Assembly: GCA_014706295.1 (NCBI GenBank)
Contig: JACSVZ010000011.1
Span: 13,174,163 to 13,238,162, forward strand
Direction of reading: 5' to 3'
DNA from: Lycocorax pyrrhopterus obiensis
Taxonomy: Eukaryota > Chordata > Aves > Passeriformes > Paradisaeidae
Length of the DNA stretch: 64,000 nt
The translations under genes and the position numbers were made by a program. The notes below the pieces were generated by a model. That model saw nothing but the letters and a program-made list of their open reading frames with translations, searched no databases and had not been told where the DNA came from. Position 1 is the first letter of the stretch, and each line of letters starts with the position of its first letter. Below, piece after piece: positions 18,001 to 33,000 of this stretch.

Positions 18001-21000
18001 TTCTGTGTGCAGATTCAGCTCTTTTCTCATTTCTCATTTCCCCAAATGGACCGGTTCCTGTTAGGTTTGTTCGTAGGGTTTTGGAGCTGTTGGAGGTTAT
18101 AGGCTGTGACCACTTAATAGAGTAGAAGTGGAGTTCATGCCACAGACTTCTGTTGGAACTGCTTTAGTGACACAGAACTCTTCAGTTTGATCAGAGTTGT
18201 GGTCTGTATACCAGATGTTGCAGAGAAGAATGGTGGGGGGTTTTAAATTTTTCACTTGCATATTTTCAACTGTATGTAAGAACTTTTTGTTATAAACGTG
18301 ACACAGCAGGTTTGGCAATGCTTCCCTCTAAACAGGGTGGATAAGAAAAGGATTATTAGTTCTTGAAGCATTTGTTTTGGTTAACCCAGCTCGGGTTCTT
18401 TAAACTTCTTTGTATTGTGTAGCATCCTGTTTCCATCCCAGTTACAGTCCTGTATTTTCCTTTTCTATTAAAGTCATTAGCCACTTCTCCATGTCTCCCA
18501 CATTTGAAAATTATGGAGAGTCTCCTTTCAAGGCAGAAACTGTGACAGCTCTCTTACGTTGTCCCCTCCACTAGATATGCTGTGGTGCCCAGGTCTGAGC
18601 TTTGGGTTGAGTTGGGTTAAAATGGGGAATTTTCTTTTTAAGAAATAGCACTTGCATGACAACAGCAGCAGAAGTGGAGTTGCTTCTCTGAGGCAATCTT
18701 ATTTCTCTTCCAAGACTCCTGGCTCCATTTCCCAATAGATTTCATTGTTTCTGTTGCTTTTGTTATTCTGTTTTAATGAGATTGTCCTCTTCCCCTTGTA
18801 AGACCTATTGCTTTCTGTACAACGAAAGCAGACAGCAGTAAACTGGGACATTCGCTTTACCCAGCCCTACTACCCTCATTTCCCACAAAGTTCCCCTATT
18901 TCCAAATGAGCTCTTGAGATTATTTTGATTAGCATAGCTCCTCCATGTCCAAGTTACAGGAGTCTCCCAAGCTGTCCCCTTTGGGAGAAGCCAGCACTGG
19001 AGATAGCAGAGCAAACACTGACCTTTACTTCTATTGGGATAAATAACAGTATTGCAGCTATCTGAAAAATGTAATTGTTTCTCATTCCAGGAGACTGTCA
19101 GTGTGAATGGAAGCCAGTTGAGCTTTTGGAGGAGGATAGAGCTGGTTTAACCCTGAATTCTGCTTCAGTGCACCCAAATTGTTCTCTGCAGCCTTTTATT
19201 GTGTGGCTGCTAGATAGAGATTGTGGTCCTGCAACTTCCTGTGTGCAGCATCCGTGGTGCGGTTTCTACAGATAGATTCCTTATGTTCAGATTTTTGGAG
19301 TAGAGTATTTCATTTGACTTCATTGGGTGTTTAATCTGGATTCAGCTCCTTGTGTGAGGTGGGACAACTGTCTCAAAGACTTCTAGAACTTGTGCGTTCT
19401 TTGCAAAAAATAGACAAGAATCTTGCTTGCCAGAATCCAGAGTATTGTGAATTGACTCTGGATCTGGATCATGGTTTGATCCCTGGCTAGGTCTTGCATT
19501 GTTTGGAGTCCGGCAGTGGCTGGCTTTTGGACAGCGTGTCCTAGAGCGAACTTGTGCAATAATGTCAGCAGCTGTAATTATCACAGGAATTCTACTGAAG
19601 AGTAACTGCTAGACATTTGTCAGACTGCTGATTGTGTTGGGAAGCCTTGCATTTATTAAATCAGCACTCTTTTTTTCCCTGTCTCCCTTGACCAGATGAA
19701 TTTGATGCCTACATTATTGTGTCCTTCGTAAATGCCACGCTGGTGCTGTCTATCGGAGAGACTGTAGAAGAAGTGACTGACTCTGGATTCCTGGGTACTA
19801 CACCCACCTTGTCCTGCTCTCTTCTTGGTGATGATGCTTTGGTACAGGTAATGGAAAGCTGCTTCTGACATGTCTACTATGTCTGTCACTCTCAGCTTGC
19901 TGCACAGATGTGATTTCTACAGTAATGCAGCATATGTCTAAAGATGTGGATTGGCAGAGAATGATGCCCATTCAGCCTTTCCCTTTTTATATCTTGCTAA
20001 GTGAGACTGGGCCAGTTGAAAATGGTCCTAATCTCCTTCGGTAGTTCCTTGCTGTGGTTGAAAGATGCAGTTCTCCCCAACTGGCGAGTATCTTCCTGCT
20101 GGTTCAGCCTGGTGCATAGCTGATAGATCATTGCTGCCAGGAGTAGTTCTTGCCTTTGGCTTGTACTGAGTCAGAATCACCAGTGAAATGGGAATTGTGA
20201 AGGGATGATAAATACAGAATTGATGTGACCTTTTTTTTGTTCCTTCAGGTTTACCCAGATGGGATCCGGCACATCCGAGCAGATAAGAGAGTAAATGAAT
20301 GGAAGACACCAGGGAAGAAAACCATTGTAAAATGTGCTGTGAACCAAAGACAAGTAGTGATAGCACTGACTGGAGGAGAACTGGTTTACTTTGAGATGGA
20401 CCCGGTATGTGTGTTAATGTTGTGAATGAGTTTGGAAGAGTGAGGTATGGGGTATGCCAGGGATTGATCCTTGACCAGACCTGCAGAAAAGGATTCAGTA
20501 GTAAAGCATCCTTCTAGAATGGATAGATCAAAGCCCTGCATGTCTAGGCTGTGTCTATCTGAGATTATTTAATGGCTAATTAAAGTCTCTGAAGCTTATA
20601 ACTGAGGCTGAAAATTGTGTATTTGTACTCTCGCTCTTCTGGTTCTTCCAATTGTAGCCAAAACAAATTATTTAGAAACTGTTATATTGTTTATATAACA
20701 AATCAAAAGCAGCATATTTAAAAACAAAGTATCTAATTAATAAGTCGTATGTTTTTCTTTCTCAGTCAGGACAGCTGAATGAGTACACAGAGAGAAAGGA
20801 GATGTCGGCCGATGTCGTTTGCATGAGCCTGGCCAATGTTCCCCCTGGGGAGCAGCGTTCCCGGTTCCTTGCTGTTGGACTGGTGGACAACACTGTCAGA
20901 ATTATTTCACTTGACCCGTCGGTGAGTAGCTGTGCTGTTTTTGCCCTTCCATTGGTTTGAAATGTTCAGAAGGATCCTGCAGAAGTGGACTGTGTCCATC

Positions 21001-24000
21001 CAGACTGTCTTTCTGTATTCAGATGGGGGAGCAGGAATGGATAGCTTGCGTGGCTTTCCTCTGCTGGTTGGGAGGGAATGTGGCCCTTGATCCTTCCCTG
21101 CAACAGATAACCCTAGTTTTATTGAGACTCACTCATGCCTCTGGAGGTTCAGCTGATGAGTCACAAAAGCATTTTCTTTTATTGTTTTGGGTGGATTTTT
21201 TGTTGGGTTTCCCCCTCTCCCAGTTTGTACTTGTACTAAAAGCAGACTCAATCTGCAAGCAGGTTGGCGGCAAACCAAACTTGTCATTCCTCTGCCTACA
21301 ACAGATGAGGTGTTCAAACCTGGTTGCAGTAACCTAAATTTTGCTCAGGTCACTCCATGCTAAGTAGCTGCAAGTGGTGCTAGAACAGTTTGGAAGGCTC
21401 CAGTTTATCTTCTCTAAAGCCCAGGCTGCTACCACTCCTGCTTGCCAAAATCCTTAGAGCCCGCATCTATTGTGACTTTTTTCTGTGCTGAGTACTTCTT
21501 TCTGGAGATCTAAAAGGGCATCTTTAAGCTCCTTAGAGGGAGCTTGAATCCTGTCTTGCCATGCCAAGCCTTGCTGACTGGGGTGGTTCCTCTCTCCTGT
21601 CTCCCCCAGGATTGCTTACAGCCCCTGAGTATGCAGGCGCTGCCCGCACAGCCCGAGTCGCTGTGCATCGTGGAGATGGGTGGCACAGAGAAGCAGGACG
21701 AGCTGGGAGAGAGGGGCTCCATTGGCTTTCTGTACCTGAACATTGGACTGCAGGTGAGGGGTTCCTGCCTGGTTCTGACAGGTGTGTCTTGAGGAGCTTT
21801 TGCTTGAAAGGTGGATTGTTAAAATAGCCCTGTCATCATGCAGTGCAATACAAAGCCTGACTTCCCTCTTTGTTACAGTGTGCTTAACAACCGTGACTGG
21901 GGAATTCACTGTGTGCTTTAGTAGAGGTGTGAGTTTCCCCATACATTTTTAGACTAAAGACTAGTCAAAAGACAGCGTATTACCCCAGATTTTATGTAGG
22001 ACAGACTGTGCTTCCCCCATTCAAGAAAGAAAGCATATTTTAAGAAATATTTCTGGGTGAAATGTTGAGCAGCTCTTAAAAAACTGCCTGTAGGGCAGAG
22101 TATCAAACAAGTAACTGCCCACAGCAGAGGCTCTGCTCTAATAACTCTGCTATTACACAGCTTTTTGTTACATCCAGTACAGACTCTCTGATCTTTGACC
22201 AAAAAATGTTGCTTTGACAATTCTGCATGTGGTAAAAATAATCAGCACAGTTTAGGTTCTTCCACGTGCCTCAAGTTTGATGTCAGAATGCAAAATCTTT
22301 TTAAGGAGCATGAGTTTTTGAGTAAATCCTTTGTACCAATAGGGATGGGGATCTGGAATCCACCCTCAGGTTTTTATGGCTTATGTGATATACTAAAGTC
22401 CTTGGTCTGTTTTTTATTTTGGAGGGGGTCCTTTCTGCCCTGTAGGACTGTGCAGAAGCTGTGCTTTCTTTTCTGTTAAAAGTGTGGCTGTAGGGGAGAG
22501 TTGTACCGACAGCTAGGAAAACAAACAGCTAATTCTTCAGAAACTGCCTCTCTCAATTGTTTTGAATTATGCATGTAGTAAGTTACTTCTTACCTTCAAT
22601 CTGGATCTTTTTGTTTTGCTGATGTCAAGAACGGTGTGCTGCTGCGAACCGTCCTGGACCCTGTCACTGGCGATCTTTCTGACACCAGGACCAGATACCT
22701 TGGCTCCCGGCCTGTCAAACTCTTCCGTGTCCGAATGCAAGGCCAAGAGGCGGTAAGGGAGGCGAGCTCTTGCAGGGGTGCAGATCCACTCCCCAGGCAC
22801 TGCATCCCAGATTTCTTATGGGTGGGCAGGGTGGGGAAGCATCCCTGCAGCACAGCAGGACCCTCTGGGTAAGGGTGGGTAGTAGAATGACTTCATTATG
22901 GAGCTGCCTGGCTCGCAGCTTGTTCTTTCACAAACTGCCTTGTTGTTACTCCCTTTACTACTGTGTAGTGCTGCCCTGTCTTCTCTGAACTAGGATCCAT
23001 CTGACCCATAGGCTGTGTTTATAGTGTGCTTGGAGAGCTCTGAGCAGATTTTTGGGCTTAGAGACACATCTCGCCTCTTTTAGTGCACGGGGAGATGGGG
23101 AGAGCTCTGTGCACAAAACTTACCCTTGAATGCTTGATGCAGTGAATGGTTGTGTCCTTGCATGTTGGGAATAGCTCAGCCAAGGGCTGGACAGCTGCCA
23201 TACATGGTTCAAGGAAAATATTTGCAAGATTTGGCATAGAAGGAAGAATGTGTTTCATCAGAAGTGCCATTTCCAGCCCTTCTGATGTGGCACTGGGGAA
23301 ATCAGCCACCCCCTGCTTGACTCATTTTTGGATGACACCTTCAGACTTGAGAAATACTGCCGATCAGTGTAGGGGGCTGGATCTGGGAATTCGAGCTCTG
23401 CTGCAGTGTTGAGGTACACTGGGTGAATCTCTTCAACTTGCTCCTGCTAGCTGTAACTTGAGAGATGAGGAGCTTTGCAGCTCTAGCAGAGAATACCTGT
23501 AGAATAACTGAATGCTTTTTTACTTTGAGATCAGCTGTTGTTACTCAGGCAGAAACTAAGATTTCTCTGAAACTCTTTTAGCCAAATGTATAAAGCTGAA
23601 GAGTTTGGAAGTCAATCTGCTTCCTTTGTTTCCCATAATTTGATTGAAAATAGGCTAGTGATGACTTTCAGTAAATTTCGCTAAGAGTGCTACAGCATTT
23701 GGATTGTGACGAAGCAGTAAATGTTTATTTTTAAAGGTGTGTTCCCATTAGAACAAGCTATTCCAAAAAATGAGGTATGACAGTATTGTTGATCTTGGCT
23801 TTTACAGATAATAGTTTTAGTGCACCTCAGTTGGAGTATCTGTTGTCTTGATAGTACTTTAAAGTTCCTCTTCATGCCATATGCAATTTCAGAGAAAGCT
23901 GAAAGCAAGAAGTGTCTCAGGTGTGCTCTAAGCTGGGTGAGATCCACCTGCAAGAGTTCAGTTGTTGCAGTGGGGAAGAGTTGGGCACTGTACATCCATT

Positions 24001-27000
24001 TCTATTGCATAAGGTGAGCTCGCCTCCATTCCGCGACCTAATCAATTTGCTACCTGTCTTTCCCAGGTGCTGGCCATGTCAAGCCGTTCCTGGCTTAGTT
24101 ATTCCTATCAGTCACGCTTCCACCTGACTCCCCTGTCTTATGAGACACTGGAGTTTGCATCTGGTTTTGCTTCTGAGCAGTGCCCTGAGGGCATTGTGGC
24201 CATCTCCACAAACACATTGAGGTAAGCACCGGAAGGGAAACACAAATGCTTCCGGGCTGGGGTGCCAGGCAGGTGAAGCAGTGGTGAATTCCACCAGACA
24301 TTCAAAAGGAAAGAGGTAAAGTGACTTGACTTCAAAAAGATTTTTTATTATGGATGATGACTTGATAGAAACACTTGGATGGGTTTCAGAAAAGAGACTA
24401 TTTAGGGACAGTTAGGCTGTCAAAAAAATTGGGTGTGCTTCTCAGGTTTGTATTTTCTAGCTTTTTAAAATAAGTGTAATTCAAGTTATTCTTCAATTCT
24501 CTGATCCTGAGAGAGGGAAGCGTTTAATAAATGTGGATCTGTTATGTATTAGGATCTTGTGGTTTGTGATCTGAATTGGCTGCTTTGCAGGAAATAAACC
24601 ATGTGATTTAAGTAACCAGAGGCATGACAGGGATGTGTTTGTTGCCTTTTTTAAAGTTCAGCTGAGATACTAAAAAGATAAATGAAAATAATGGACCACA
24701 AATTCAGATGCTGTGCTGTATGCACTTGAACAGGCACCTTTTTCATATCTGTCCTCATTGAAATATTACAGCATTCATTGCTTTTAAAGGAGTCATTCTT
24801 TCTGGAAAGACTTGTGGTTTTTAGACACCAAATGCCAGAAGAACTGGCATTTCAGCTGGCAAGTCACAGGAAGAAAGAGCTGGCATTGCATTTTTCATAC
24901 TCTTTTTAACTGAAGTGCCTCTGAGGAGCATTTGATTACGTGTCAAAGTCAGTGTCACATTTAGATTCAGATGCTGTGTTCCCCAAACGTGCACTTTCCT
25001 TCTTCCATGTGCCCTTTGTTCCTCTTGGGATAGACTTGCTTCAGCACCAGTCAGAATGCACCCTGGGACAGCGAGAGCCCTCAAAGACCTTTTCCTACAC
25101 CATGGGCTCCCATTTTAGGATGTTCGTTTTGCTCTGCTCTCTGGAGCTGTTTGCTAGTTGCTGTTTGGCCTGAGAAAGGTGCTGCTCCTCTCTAGCACTA
25201 GCCAGTTTCCCAAAGAAAAAGTTCCACTCCAGTTTCATTCTCTTGGACAGCTGTTTTTGGACCCTGTTCAATGCTTGTCACATCTTTGTCCCCCAGGATT
25301 TTGGCACTGGAGAAGCTGGGAGCAGTCTTCAACCAGGTTGCCTTCCCGTTGCAGTACACCCCCCGAAAATTTGTCATTCACCCAGAGAGCAACAACCTGA
25401 TCATCATTGAGACAGACCACAACGCTTACACCGAGGCCACCAAGGCGCAGAGGAAGCAGCAAATGGCTGAGGTAATTGGGGTGGAGGACAGGTACACACA
25501 TCTGTTCCCCAGAGGAGACTTCTGCAGCTGGAAGTACTCCCTTCTCATTAGTTCCCAGCTGCCATTACCTGCAAGGCTTTCTGCCCTGTGTGAATGCAGG
25601 GGCTGAAAGGGGAGTGGAGGTCTGCCTCAAAACAGCAATTTCAGCAGAATGCACCACTTCCCAGTGTTCTTCCTTTGCCTGTTGTTAGGACGTGTTTTAA
25701 GAACCACCTGGTGGAGGACAGTCTTGCTTGTGTAACACCATTCTCTGGGGTTTTTGTGGTTGGTTGAGGGTGATTGCATTTCAGTGGGTTATTTTCTTCT
25801 CAGGGTTGTTTCCAGGGTTGCTGATTTGGAGAAACAGCTCCCCAGACAGCTGTCCCTTGGGCAGAATAGAGCTGACACAGTCATGCTCTGAGCTATAGAT
25901 GCACCCTGGGGATTAAGCTCAGGGTGGGTGGAAGCTTTGGAACTTAATGGCTTTTATGTCTTCACAAGCAGTACCTTGCCCCAGAATACCTGGGCCTAGG
26001 CAAAACAGGGAGGTTGTATTCTATGCAGAGGATCAGCATACTGGGAAAGGAAATCACTGAGCTGTTCTTTTCTCCTGTCCTTTAATGCCATAGGAAATGG
26101 TGGAGGCTGCGGGTGAGGATGAGAGGGAGCTGGCTGCAGAGATGGCTGCAGCCTTTCTGAATGAGAATCTTCCTGAGTCCATCTTTGGTGCTCCCAAAGC
26201 AGGAAATGGTCAGTGGGCTTCTGTTATCAGAGTGATGAACCCCATCCAGGGAAATACGTTAGATCTGGTCCAGCTGGAGCAGAATGAAGCTGCTTTCAGG
26301 TAAGAAGCATTGCCAGATGCAGCAAGAGTCCCTGCTTGTGATGAGTCTTAGGTGTTTTTTCCTTTTGCTTATCTGTTACTGAGCTGAAATCCAGATGGAA
26401 CATGTTATCAAGAAACTGGCTTGAAATTCCAGAAGTGGTTTGTCTTGCTTTCTCTTCCCTTCCAACCCTGATCTTGTCCACATGTGGCATTACCAGCTGG
26501 TGGTGCTCCAAATGTGATTCCTGGACCCCAGTGCCTAAAGAACAGCACAGGGGTGTAAATGACAGATAAGAGAGCTAGGAGCAAGAGAATGTGCTGTTAT
26601 CTCTCACTTCCCCTTCTCATCCAGATAAATTGAGGACAGATTAAATGGAAAGGAAGGTGTTAGAGGACTGGAGGGGAAAACCAACACAATAACCATGAAG
26701 AATAGCAAGTGCCTCAGCAGGTGAAGTACAGTTAGGTCATGTTAGTCCAAAAGGCTGAGCTGTCATTTCCAACCTGCCTGAGCCATCTACTGAGCAGGAA
26801 ATAACACTGGAAGATAAGGAAAGTTATTTGTATATATCCTGATGGGATCAGCCTTTGAAAAACAACTTCTAGTAGAGTTTTGCACATCGCTAGGCAGTGT
26901 CCAGCCTGTGAAAGTGTAAAGTAACACTTAGGGCATTGTGAAAACATAAAATGCTTTGGGCATATGTGACGGCTGGAACATGTATGGAGAGTGTGAAAGA

Positions 27001-30000
27001 ATGAACAAATCTGCATTAAACATTTCTACAAGGAGGAAAAACTACCTCTTAAAAGGCAGTGTCAGTGTTGAAGGGTTAGACTCTTGAATCTCTGCTGGGC
27101 AGGTGCAGGTTGTGCTGTTGGGGAATCCAGTTGGGATGTGCAGCATTAGTGTGGTGATGACACTGATGTCCTGGTGTGTCCTGTCATTCCCAGCGTGGCC
27201 GTGTGTCGGTTCTCCAACACTGGTGATGAGTGGTATGTGCTGGTGGGAGTCGCCAAGGACCTGATTCTGAACCCACGCTCAGTTGCTGGAGGGTTTGTCT
27301 ACACATACAAGCTGGTGAATAGTGGTGAGAAGCTGGAGTTTCTGCACAAGGTGAGGGGAGTGATGGGGTCATTTCCAGTCTGAGTGTTGGAGTAGGTCTT
27401 ACTTGCCTGAGTGCTGCAGTAATATTGCAGTACTTGGTGCATCCTGGGCAAGATTATCGTGCTGGTGTTACACACTGGAAGCAGCCTTGGAGAAAATAAG
27501 CTGCCTCCTACGAAATCATTTGGTCCATCTTTTGCAGAGCTGAGGATTGAACACAGATCTCCCAAGAGTCCCAATTTTACCCATCTAATTGGGTGAATTA
27601 GAAAGGAGCAGTGTTTTTCATGCCCCTATTAGGGAGGGGAGGGAAATGGCTCTGTTTGCTTTCTGGAATATGAGCTCAGAGAGCTGCTTAAGCACTTGTT
27701 TACAGAGCAAATTCATACTTGGGTCACTTGAACCCTGGTGCTAATACTATCAGTCCTTGGCTGACCATGTGCAGCTGGTGTGAGCTGTCATCTTCCTTGG
27801 ATGCTGTTTGATTGTATGTAGAAATGATTAATGACCAACTTGTTTGATAGGTCTCGGGGGCTTTAGCAAAGGTTTCAGCAGAAAAATTACTGTTCTTCCC
27901 ACATGCTTCCAGCATGGCTGAGATTTGAGCAGATGAACACATGGAAAGGAATGTTGTGGCTTACTCACTTCCTAGAGTCCTGATGCAGTGAGTGGGTTCT
28001 GTCCTGGACTGCAGCCTTCTCTGGTGCCACTGAAAGTTGGAAGTTGACAGAGCTGAAGTAGTGAAATAAACTTCTCTTAGCCAGGGCAGCCAAGCTAGGA
28101 ATGCTGTAACTGGAAGCTCTCTACATGTTCCCTTACTCTGCTGTAGCTGATCGTTTTGGATTGATCAGTGGTGGGAGATTTTTCAGACAGTAACCCTGTC
28201 TGAGTTACTGAAATTGTGGACACACAGTAGTTGTTCATATTTAACAGTTTCTTTGGTGGCAGTGTCAGATGGCTGAATTACATTCATGCCTTTCTTTAAA
28301 AACAGTCTGGGTAGATTTAGGCAAAGTCTAAAGTTTTTCTGTTGGATGTAAACCAAAACTTAAGAACTGAGGCAACCAGGCCCTTACCTTCTTTTGCTGC
28401 CTGCCCAGTATGGGGTTCTTACAGCAGTCCTGTGCTGCAGTGAAGGTGCACTCCTAGCAGCGTGCTGTGTGTGAGTACCTAAGGCTCTCTTAGCTCTGTG
28501 TGTGACATCTGCTGCTGTCAAAAGGCCTGCAAAGGACTGACCTGTTGTCTCTCCTGTAGAAAAATATTATTGTTAGCCTTTTACATTGAAAGCCTTGATA
28601 CAGGCCAGTGAACTTCAACCATACCATTAGCTGAATCTGTTCTGATGGTTTATGTAAGGTTAGCTCTCTTAATGAGGATTTCACAGTCTTCCTCTTCCCT
28701 CTCTAGACCCCTGTGGAGGAGGTCCCTGCAGCCATTGCTCCATTCCAAGGCCGAGTCTTAATTGGAGTTGGAAAGCTCCTGCGTGTATATGACCTGGGCA
28801 AGAAGAAACTGCTTCGGAAATGTGAGAATAAGGTACTGCCTTCTGTTCCTGACCAGAGCTGTCAATTTGGAATGAGTGATACTTTGCAGCAGGAGTGAGA
28901 CAAGGGGTTTAGCTGCTACTCCAGCTCAAGTGTGTGTGTTTACTTGGTCATCAGAGCTATGTTTGCCTTGCTGGGTGCATCCATCCAGAGTAGTACCGGA
29001 CTAGACTGGGCTGTTGTGCTGCCCCTCTAAATCCCATGCACAGACCATTTTCTTATCACCATTCTGACAGTGTTGCAAGTTCCTTTTTGTCCCAGCTCAG
29101 TGCAGGCTGTTACTGACCGTGTGCAGGAGTCTGTACAGACTGTACAGACCTGATGCAAATGTGAGAGGTCTTACCCATATAGAAGATAATTGCTGGGAAT
29201 GTTTTGTTAGTTTAGGTGATCAGCAGCTGGGGGACAGAAGCTGGAGAGTGCAGTTGACCACCTCATCAGATCTCCAGAATGTTGAAAAGGGGATTTTCTC
29301 CTTGAAGTAGGTGGTCCTTCTTGCTGAGCATCTCTGCTACTTCAGGAAAAGAAATTGCAGGAGCATGATTTTCTAACTATTAATTGCCTGCTCCTCCCTC
29401 TCTTGTGCAAGCTGCAGAACCTGTGCCAGTAGCTCCTTACTGCACAAAAGAACTCCGACAAGCTAACAGACGGACTGGGAACTTGTAGGGGAACTTTTTT
29501 TTTGTGTTATGTGGTTTTGTTAGGTTTTGGTTTTTTTCTCCCTAAAACATGACTCACATGAAAAAGTGAAACTTTCCTTCTTAGACCTTCTGTGACCACG
29601 TAGTGAGGAGACATGGAAGCAATGCCTGCATGTAGGGATGTCCTGGCATCTCCAATCATGGGCTCACCAGCAGAGCTTGTTCTCTGGACATTGTTCATAC
29701 AGAGAAGACTGTGAATGCCACGTGGTGCATGTTAGGTTGCCCTGTATTGATGGTGTATTTAGAGTGGGTCTGTGATATGGCAGGAATGAGGGGTAGTTTT
29801 GGAGGAAAGGATGGGGAAGTGGAGAGTGAGCTGTAGTTCACAGGCAGAAATAGTGTTTCAGTTGGAGTACGGTAGAGTTAATGGGTTATGCTTCCCTGTT
29901 TGAAGCACTCAGGTTTTGTCCTTTCTCTCTCAAAAGCACATTGCCAACTACATCTGTGGGATCCAAACCATTGGGCACAGAGTGATTGTTTCAGACGTTC

Positions 30001-33000
30001 AGGAGAGTTTCATCTGGGTGCGTTACAAAAGGAATGAGAACCAGCTCATTATCTTTGCTGATGACACTTACCCCCGGTGGGTCACTACAGCAACGCTTCT
30101 GGATTACGACACTGTGGCTGGAGCCGACAAGTTTGGTAACATCTGTGTGGTGAGTGTGCCTTGCTGAAGTCGGGGCTTTCTGGACATGTTTTCCCTTAAA
30201 ACATCCATGATTTATCTTAAAAGAATGAGAATCTGTCCTTAGCTGGAGACAACGCCCTGTACCATTGACTTGTTTTCATGGGGTGACTCTGTCGTCATAG
30301 TGGGCTGCAGTTTATCGGTTTATTAAATGAAGCAAGTAAGTTAAAGCATCAGCAAGTCATAAACATATTTCTGAGGTATCCAGTAATTTGTGTTTACTGT
30401 GAATAAGCCTTGAAAAGAAGCTTGTGACTGTGAAAGGGCCCATGAGAGCTGTAGTCAGGGTTATCACTCTTACTTTTTCTGACTAAACCTCATTGCTGGT
30501 GTTTAGCTTTCTCTGTCACTTCCTCTCCACAGTTGGCTTTGTCAGCCAACACTTCCCCACTTGGCTGGATTTCAGCAAGGGAGGAGGAAAGAATAGATGG
30601 TCTTTCTGGCAGAGCTTTGATCTTTTTCTGAAGTGTGCTCGGGTGCTTTGGAGTGCAGAGTTCAGCACGCGTCAGATGCTGCGCCTGCAGGATTTGGCCG
30701 ACACATCCAAATCAGTCCTCTTCAGCTTTCCTGCCCCACATCCATTAAACTGTTTCCTTAGTGGAAACCACCTTCAGATCAGTTTGACCATACCTCCCAG
30801 GGTGATCTGCAAGTGCCAGGCTAGGCAGAGGCTGGTTGTGAGGCCTGCCCATGTTGAGTGATGGGCTATTGGTCTTGATACCACTGTTGTCATATAACTG
30901 TAAAGGCTGTTTTGGAGAGGCACCTGGATGATTCTGCTGTAAGTGTAAAGTGGTTCTTGCAGAGCCCACAAAAGCAGCCTTTCAGACAGCACAAGGCCTC
31001 TCCAGAGATAATGTGGTGCTTCTCTGCAGCTTGCTGATTCTTTCTTCCACTTTCAACACAGGTGAGATTGCCTCCCAACACCAATGATGAGGTAGATGAG
31101 GATCCCACAGGCAACAAAGCTCTCTGGGACAGGGGCCTGCTTAATGGAGCATCGCAGAAGGTAATACTTCATGGGAAGCACATGGTTATTGTAGGAAAAG
31201 AATGCACTGCTTTTCTGTGAAGGCCTTTGCAGTGTTGTCCAGGAGATGTATTGGCAGTTCTGCTCCTACACAATCTGCTGTGCTGTGGGTGATCTGTTTT
31301 CACTGTTGCTCCAAGCCAAATTTCTGAAATCACAGCTGAAGCCTGTTTGGTATGTTTGATGGAAACAGCTCATTTTCTTTTGCTGCTTTCTCTCATTACT
31401 TGCATCCGTTTGTCCAGCTGAGTTTTGCCATCTGGTCACAGGTGGAAGGCACTTCCTCTCTAGAAAGGCATTTCAGAACTAGCAGTTGGCTGACTTTATT
31501 CTGCTTTCCTCTCTCAAGCCCTTTGATGCTTTTATATAAGCTAAAGAAAAAACATGCTTCTGTGCTTGCCTTTCAGGCTGAAGTGATTATGAATTACCAC
31601 GTGGGAGAGACGGTGCTTTCCTTGCAGAAGACCACACTGATTCCAGGAGGCTCTGAATCTCTTGTTTATACCACCTTATCAGGGGGGATAGGAATCTTGG
31701 TCCCTTTTACTTCCCATGAGGTAAGCAAGCCCAGGCATCAGGCTGCAGTCTTGCTGCTTTTTGTGCACCTATCCCCAGCCAGTATATTAACGCACTGCAT
31801 TCCCTGAAGGGCTCCACAGTGCCTGAAAACCAGAGCTGCAGGAGAGCCTGTGGCTCCAATGCAGAAGCAAAGAGCAGTTTGCTGCATTGATTCTGTAAAA
31901 AGTTGAGAGCTTTCCTTGTTGCACTGCTGTTCTGAATCTGTTTGTGCTTTCGAGGAGCTTTGGGTGGTTCAGTGTCTGAGGAGGGAGGAGTCCTTTGGCA
32001 TGTTTCAAGTCCTGAGGATGGTATTCTGTTCTCCATTTGCTGTGGCCTCTTGGAGCCCTGCATGCCAAGACATTCCCTGTTGGAGCTGCAGCTCCATGCT
32101 GCACAGCTGCTCTATGCCTCATTTCCTGGGAGGCTGATCCTGACCAGAGTGGCTTCTTAGCTTTGCTGTGGGTGCTTCCCAGGTGGAAGTGGTGAGGGGG
32201 GTAGCCATGACCTTGGCTGCTGTGTGCAGGGCTGCTCTGGCAGAGTCTGGTAATCACAGAACCACAGAATGGTTTGGGTTGGAAGGGACATTTAAAGATC
32301 GTCTCATCCAACCCCAAGTGGCCATGTAATGGCAGTGTTTCAGCCAGTGCTGGAGTACCTTCTGATGAGCGTTGTCTTGTCTTGCTAGCAGCACTGATGT
32401 GTACCAAACTGTTCTCTTATCAATCCTTAATCTCCCCAGGATCATGACTTCTTCCAGCATGTGGAAATGCACTTAAGGTCTGAGCACCCTCCTCTCTGTG
32501 GACGAGATCATCTCAGTTTCCGCTCCTACTACTTCCCAGTGAAGGTAGGCCCTGAGCACGTGGGATCACCTGGTCATGGGGGTGCAGAGAGTTGCTCTGG
32601 GGTACAGCTTGAGGCTGGCAAAAGCAAGGCAAAGTTATTGTCTTGAACAAGGCACGGTTGCTGTTCAGTGGGGAGGACTGGGAGGTACTGTCAGTAATGG
32701 CTCCTGTAGTGCCTGTGGCAGCTGGCTCGAGCAGCACTCTGTGAGGACAACAGTACTTAGCACTTAATACATGTCTGTTTCGGTTTCTTAACTCTTGCAA
32801 TGAGCCTCCTGAGGGCTGGTCCCAAGACCCAGGCGGAGAGGTGCTCTAGCTGCACTTTTCCATTTCCCACAGCATCTCCATTTTCCACCAGGAGAAGCAG
32901 CATTACATAGCTGTTGGTGTGGCTGGGTCAAACTGAGTGCTGCCCTGGGTTATGTTTTTTTCCACCACCATTGGAAAGGGAAATCTAAGTTCAGAAACAG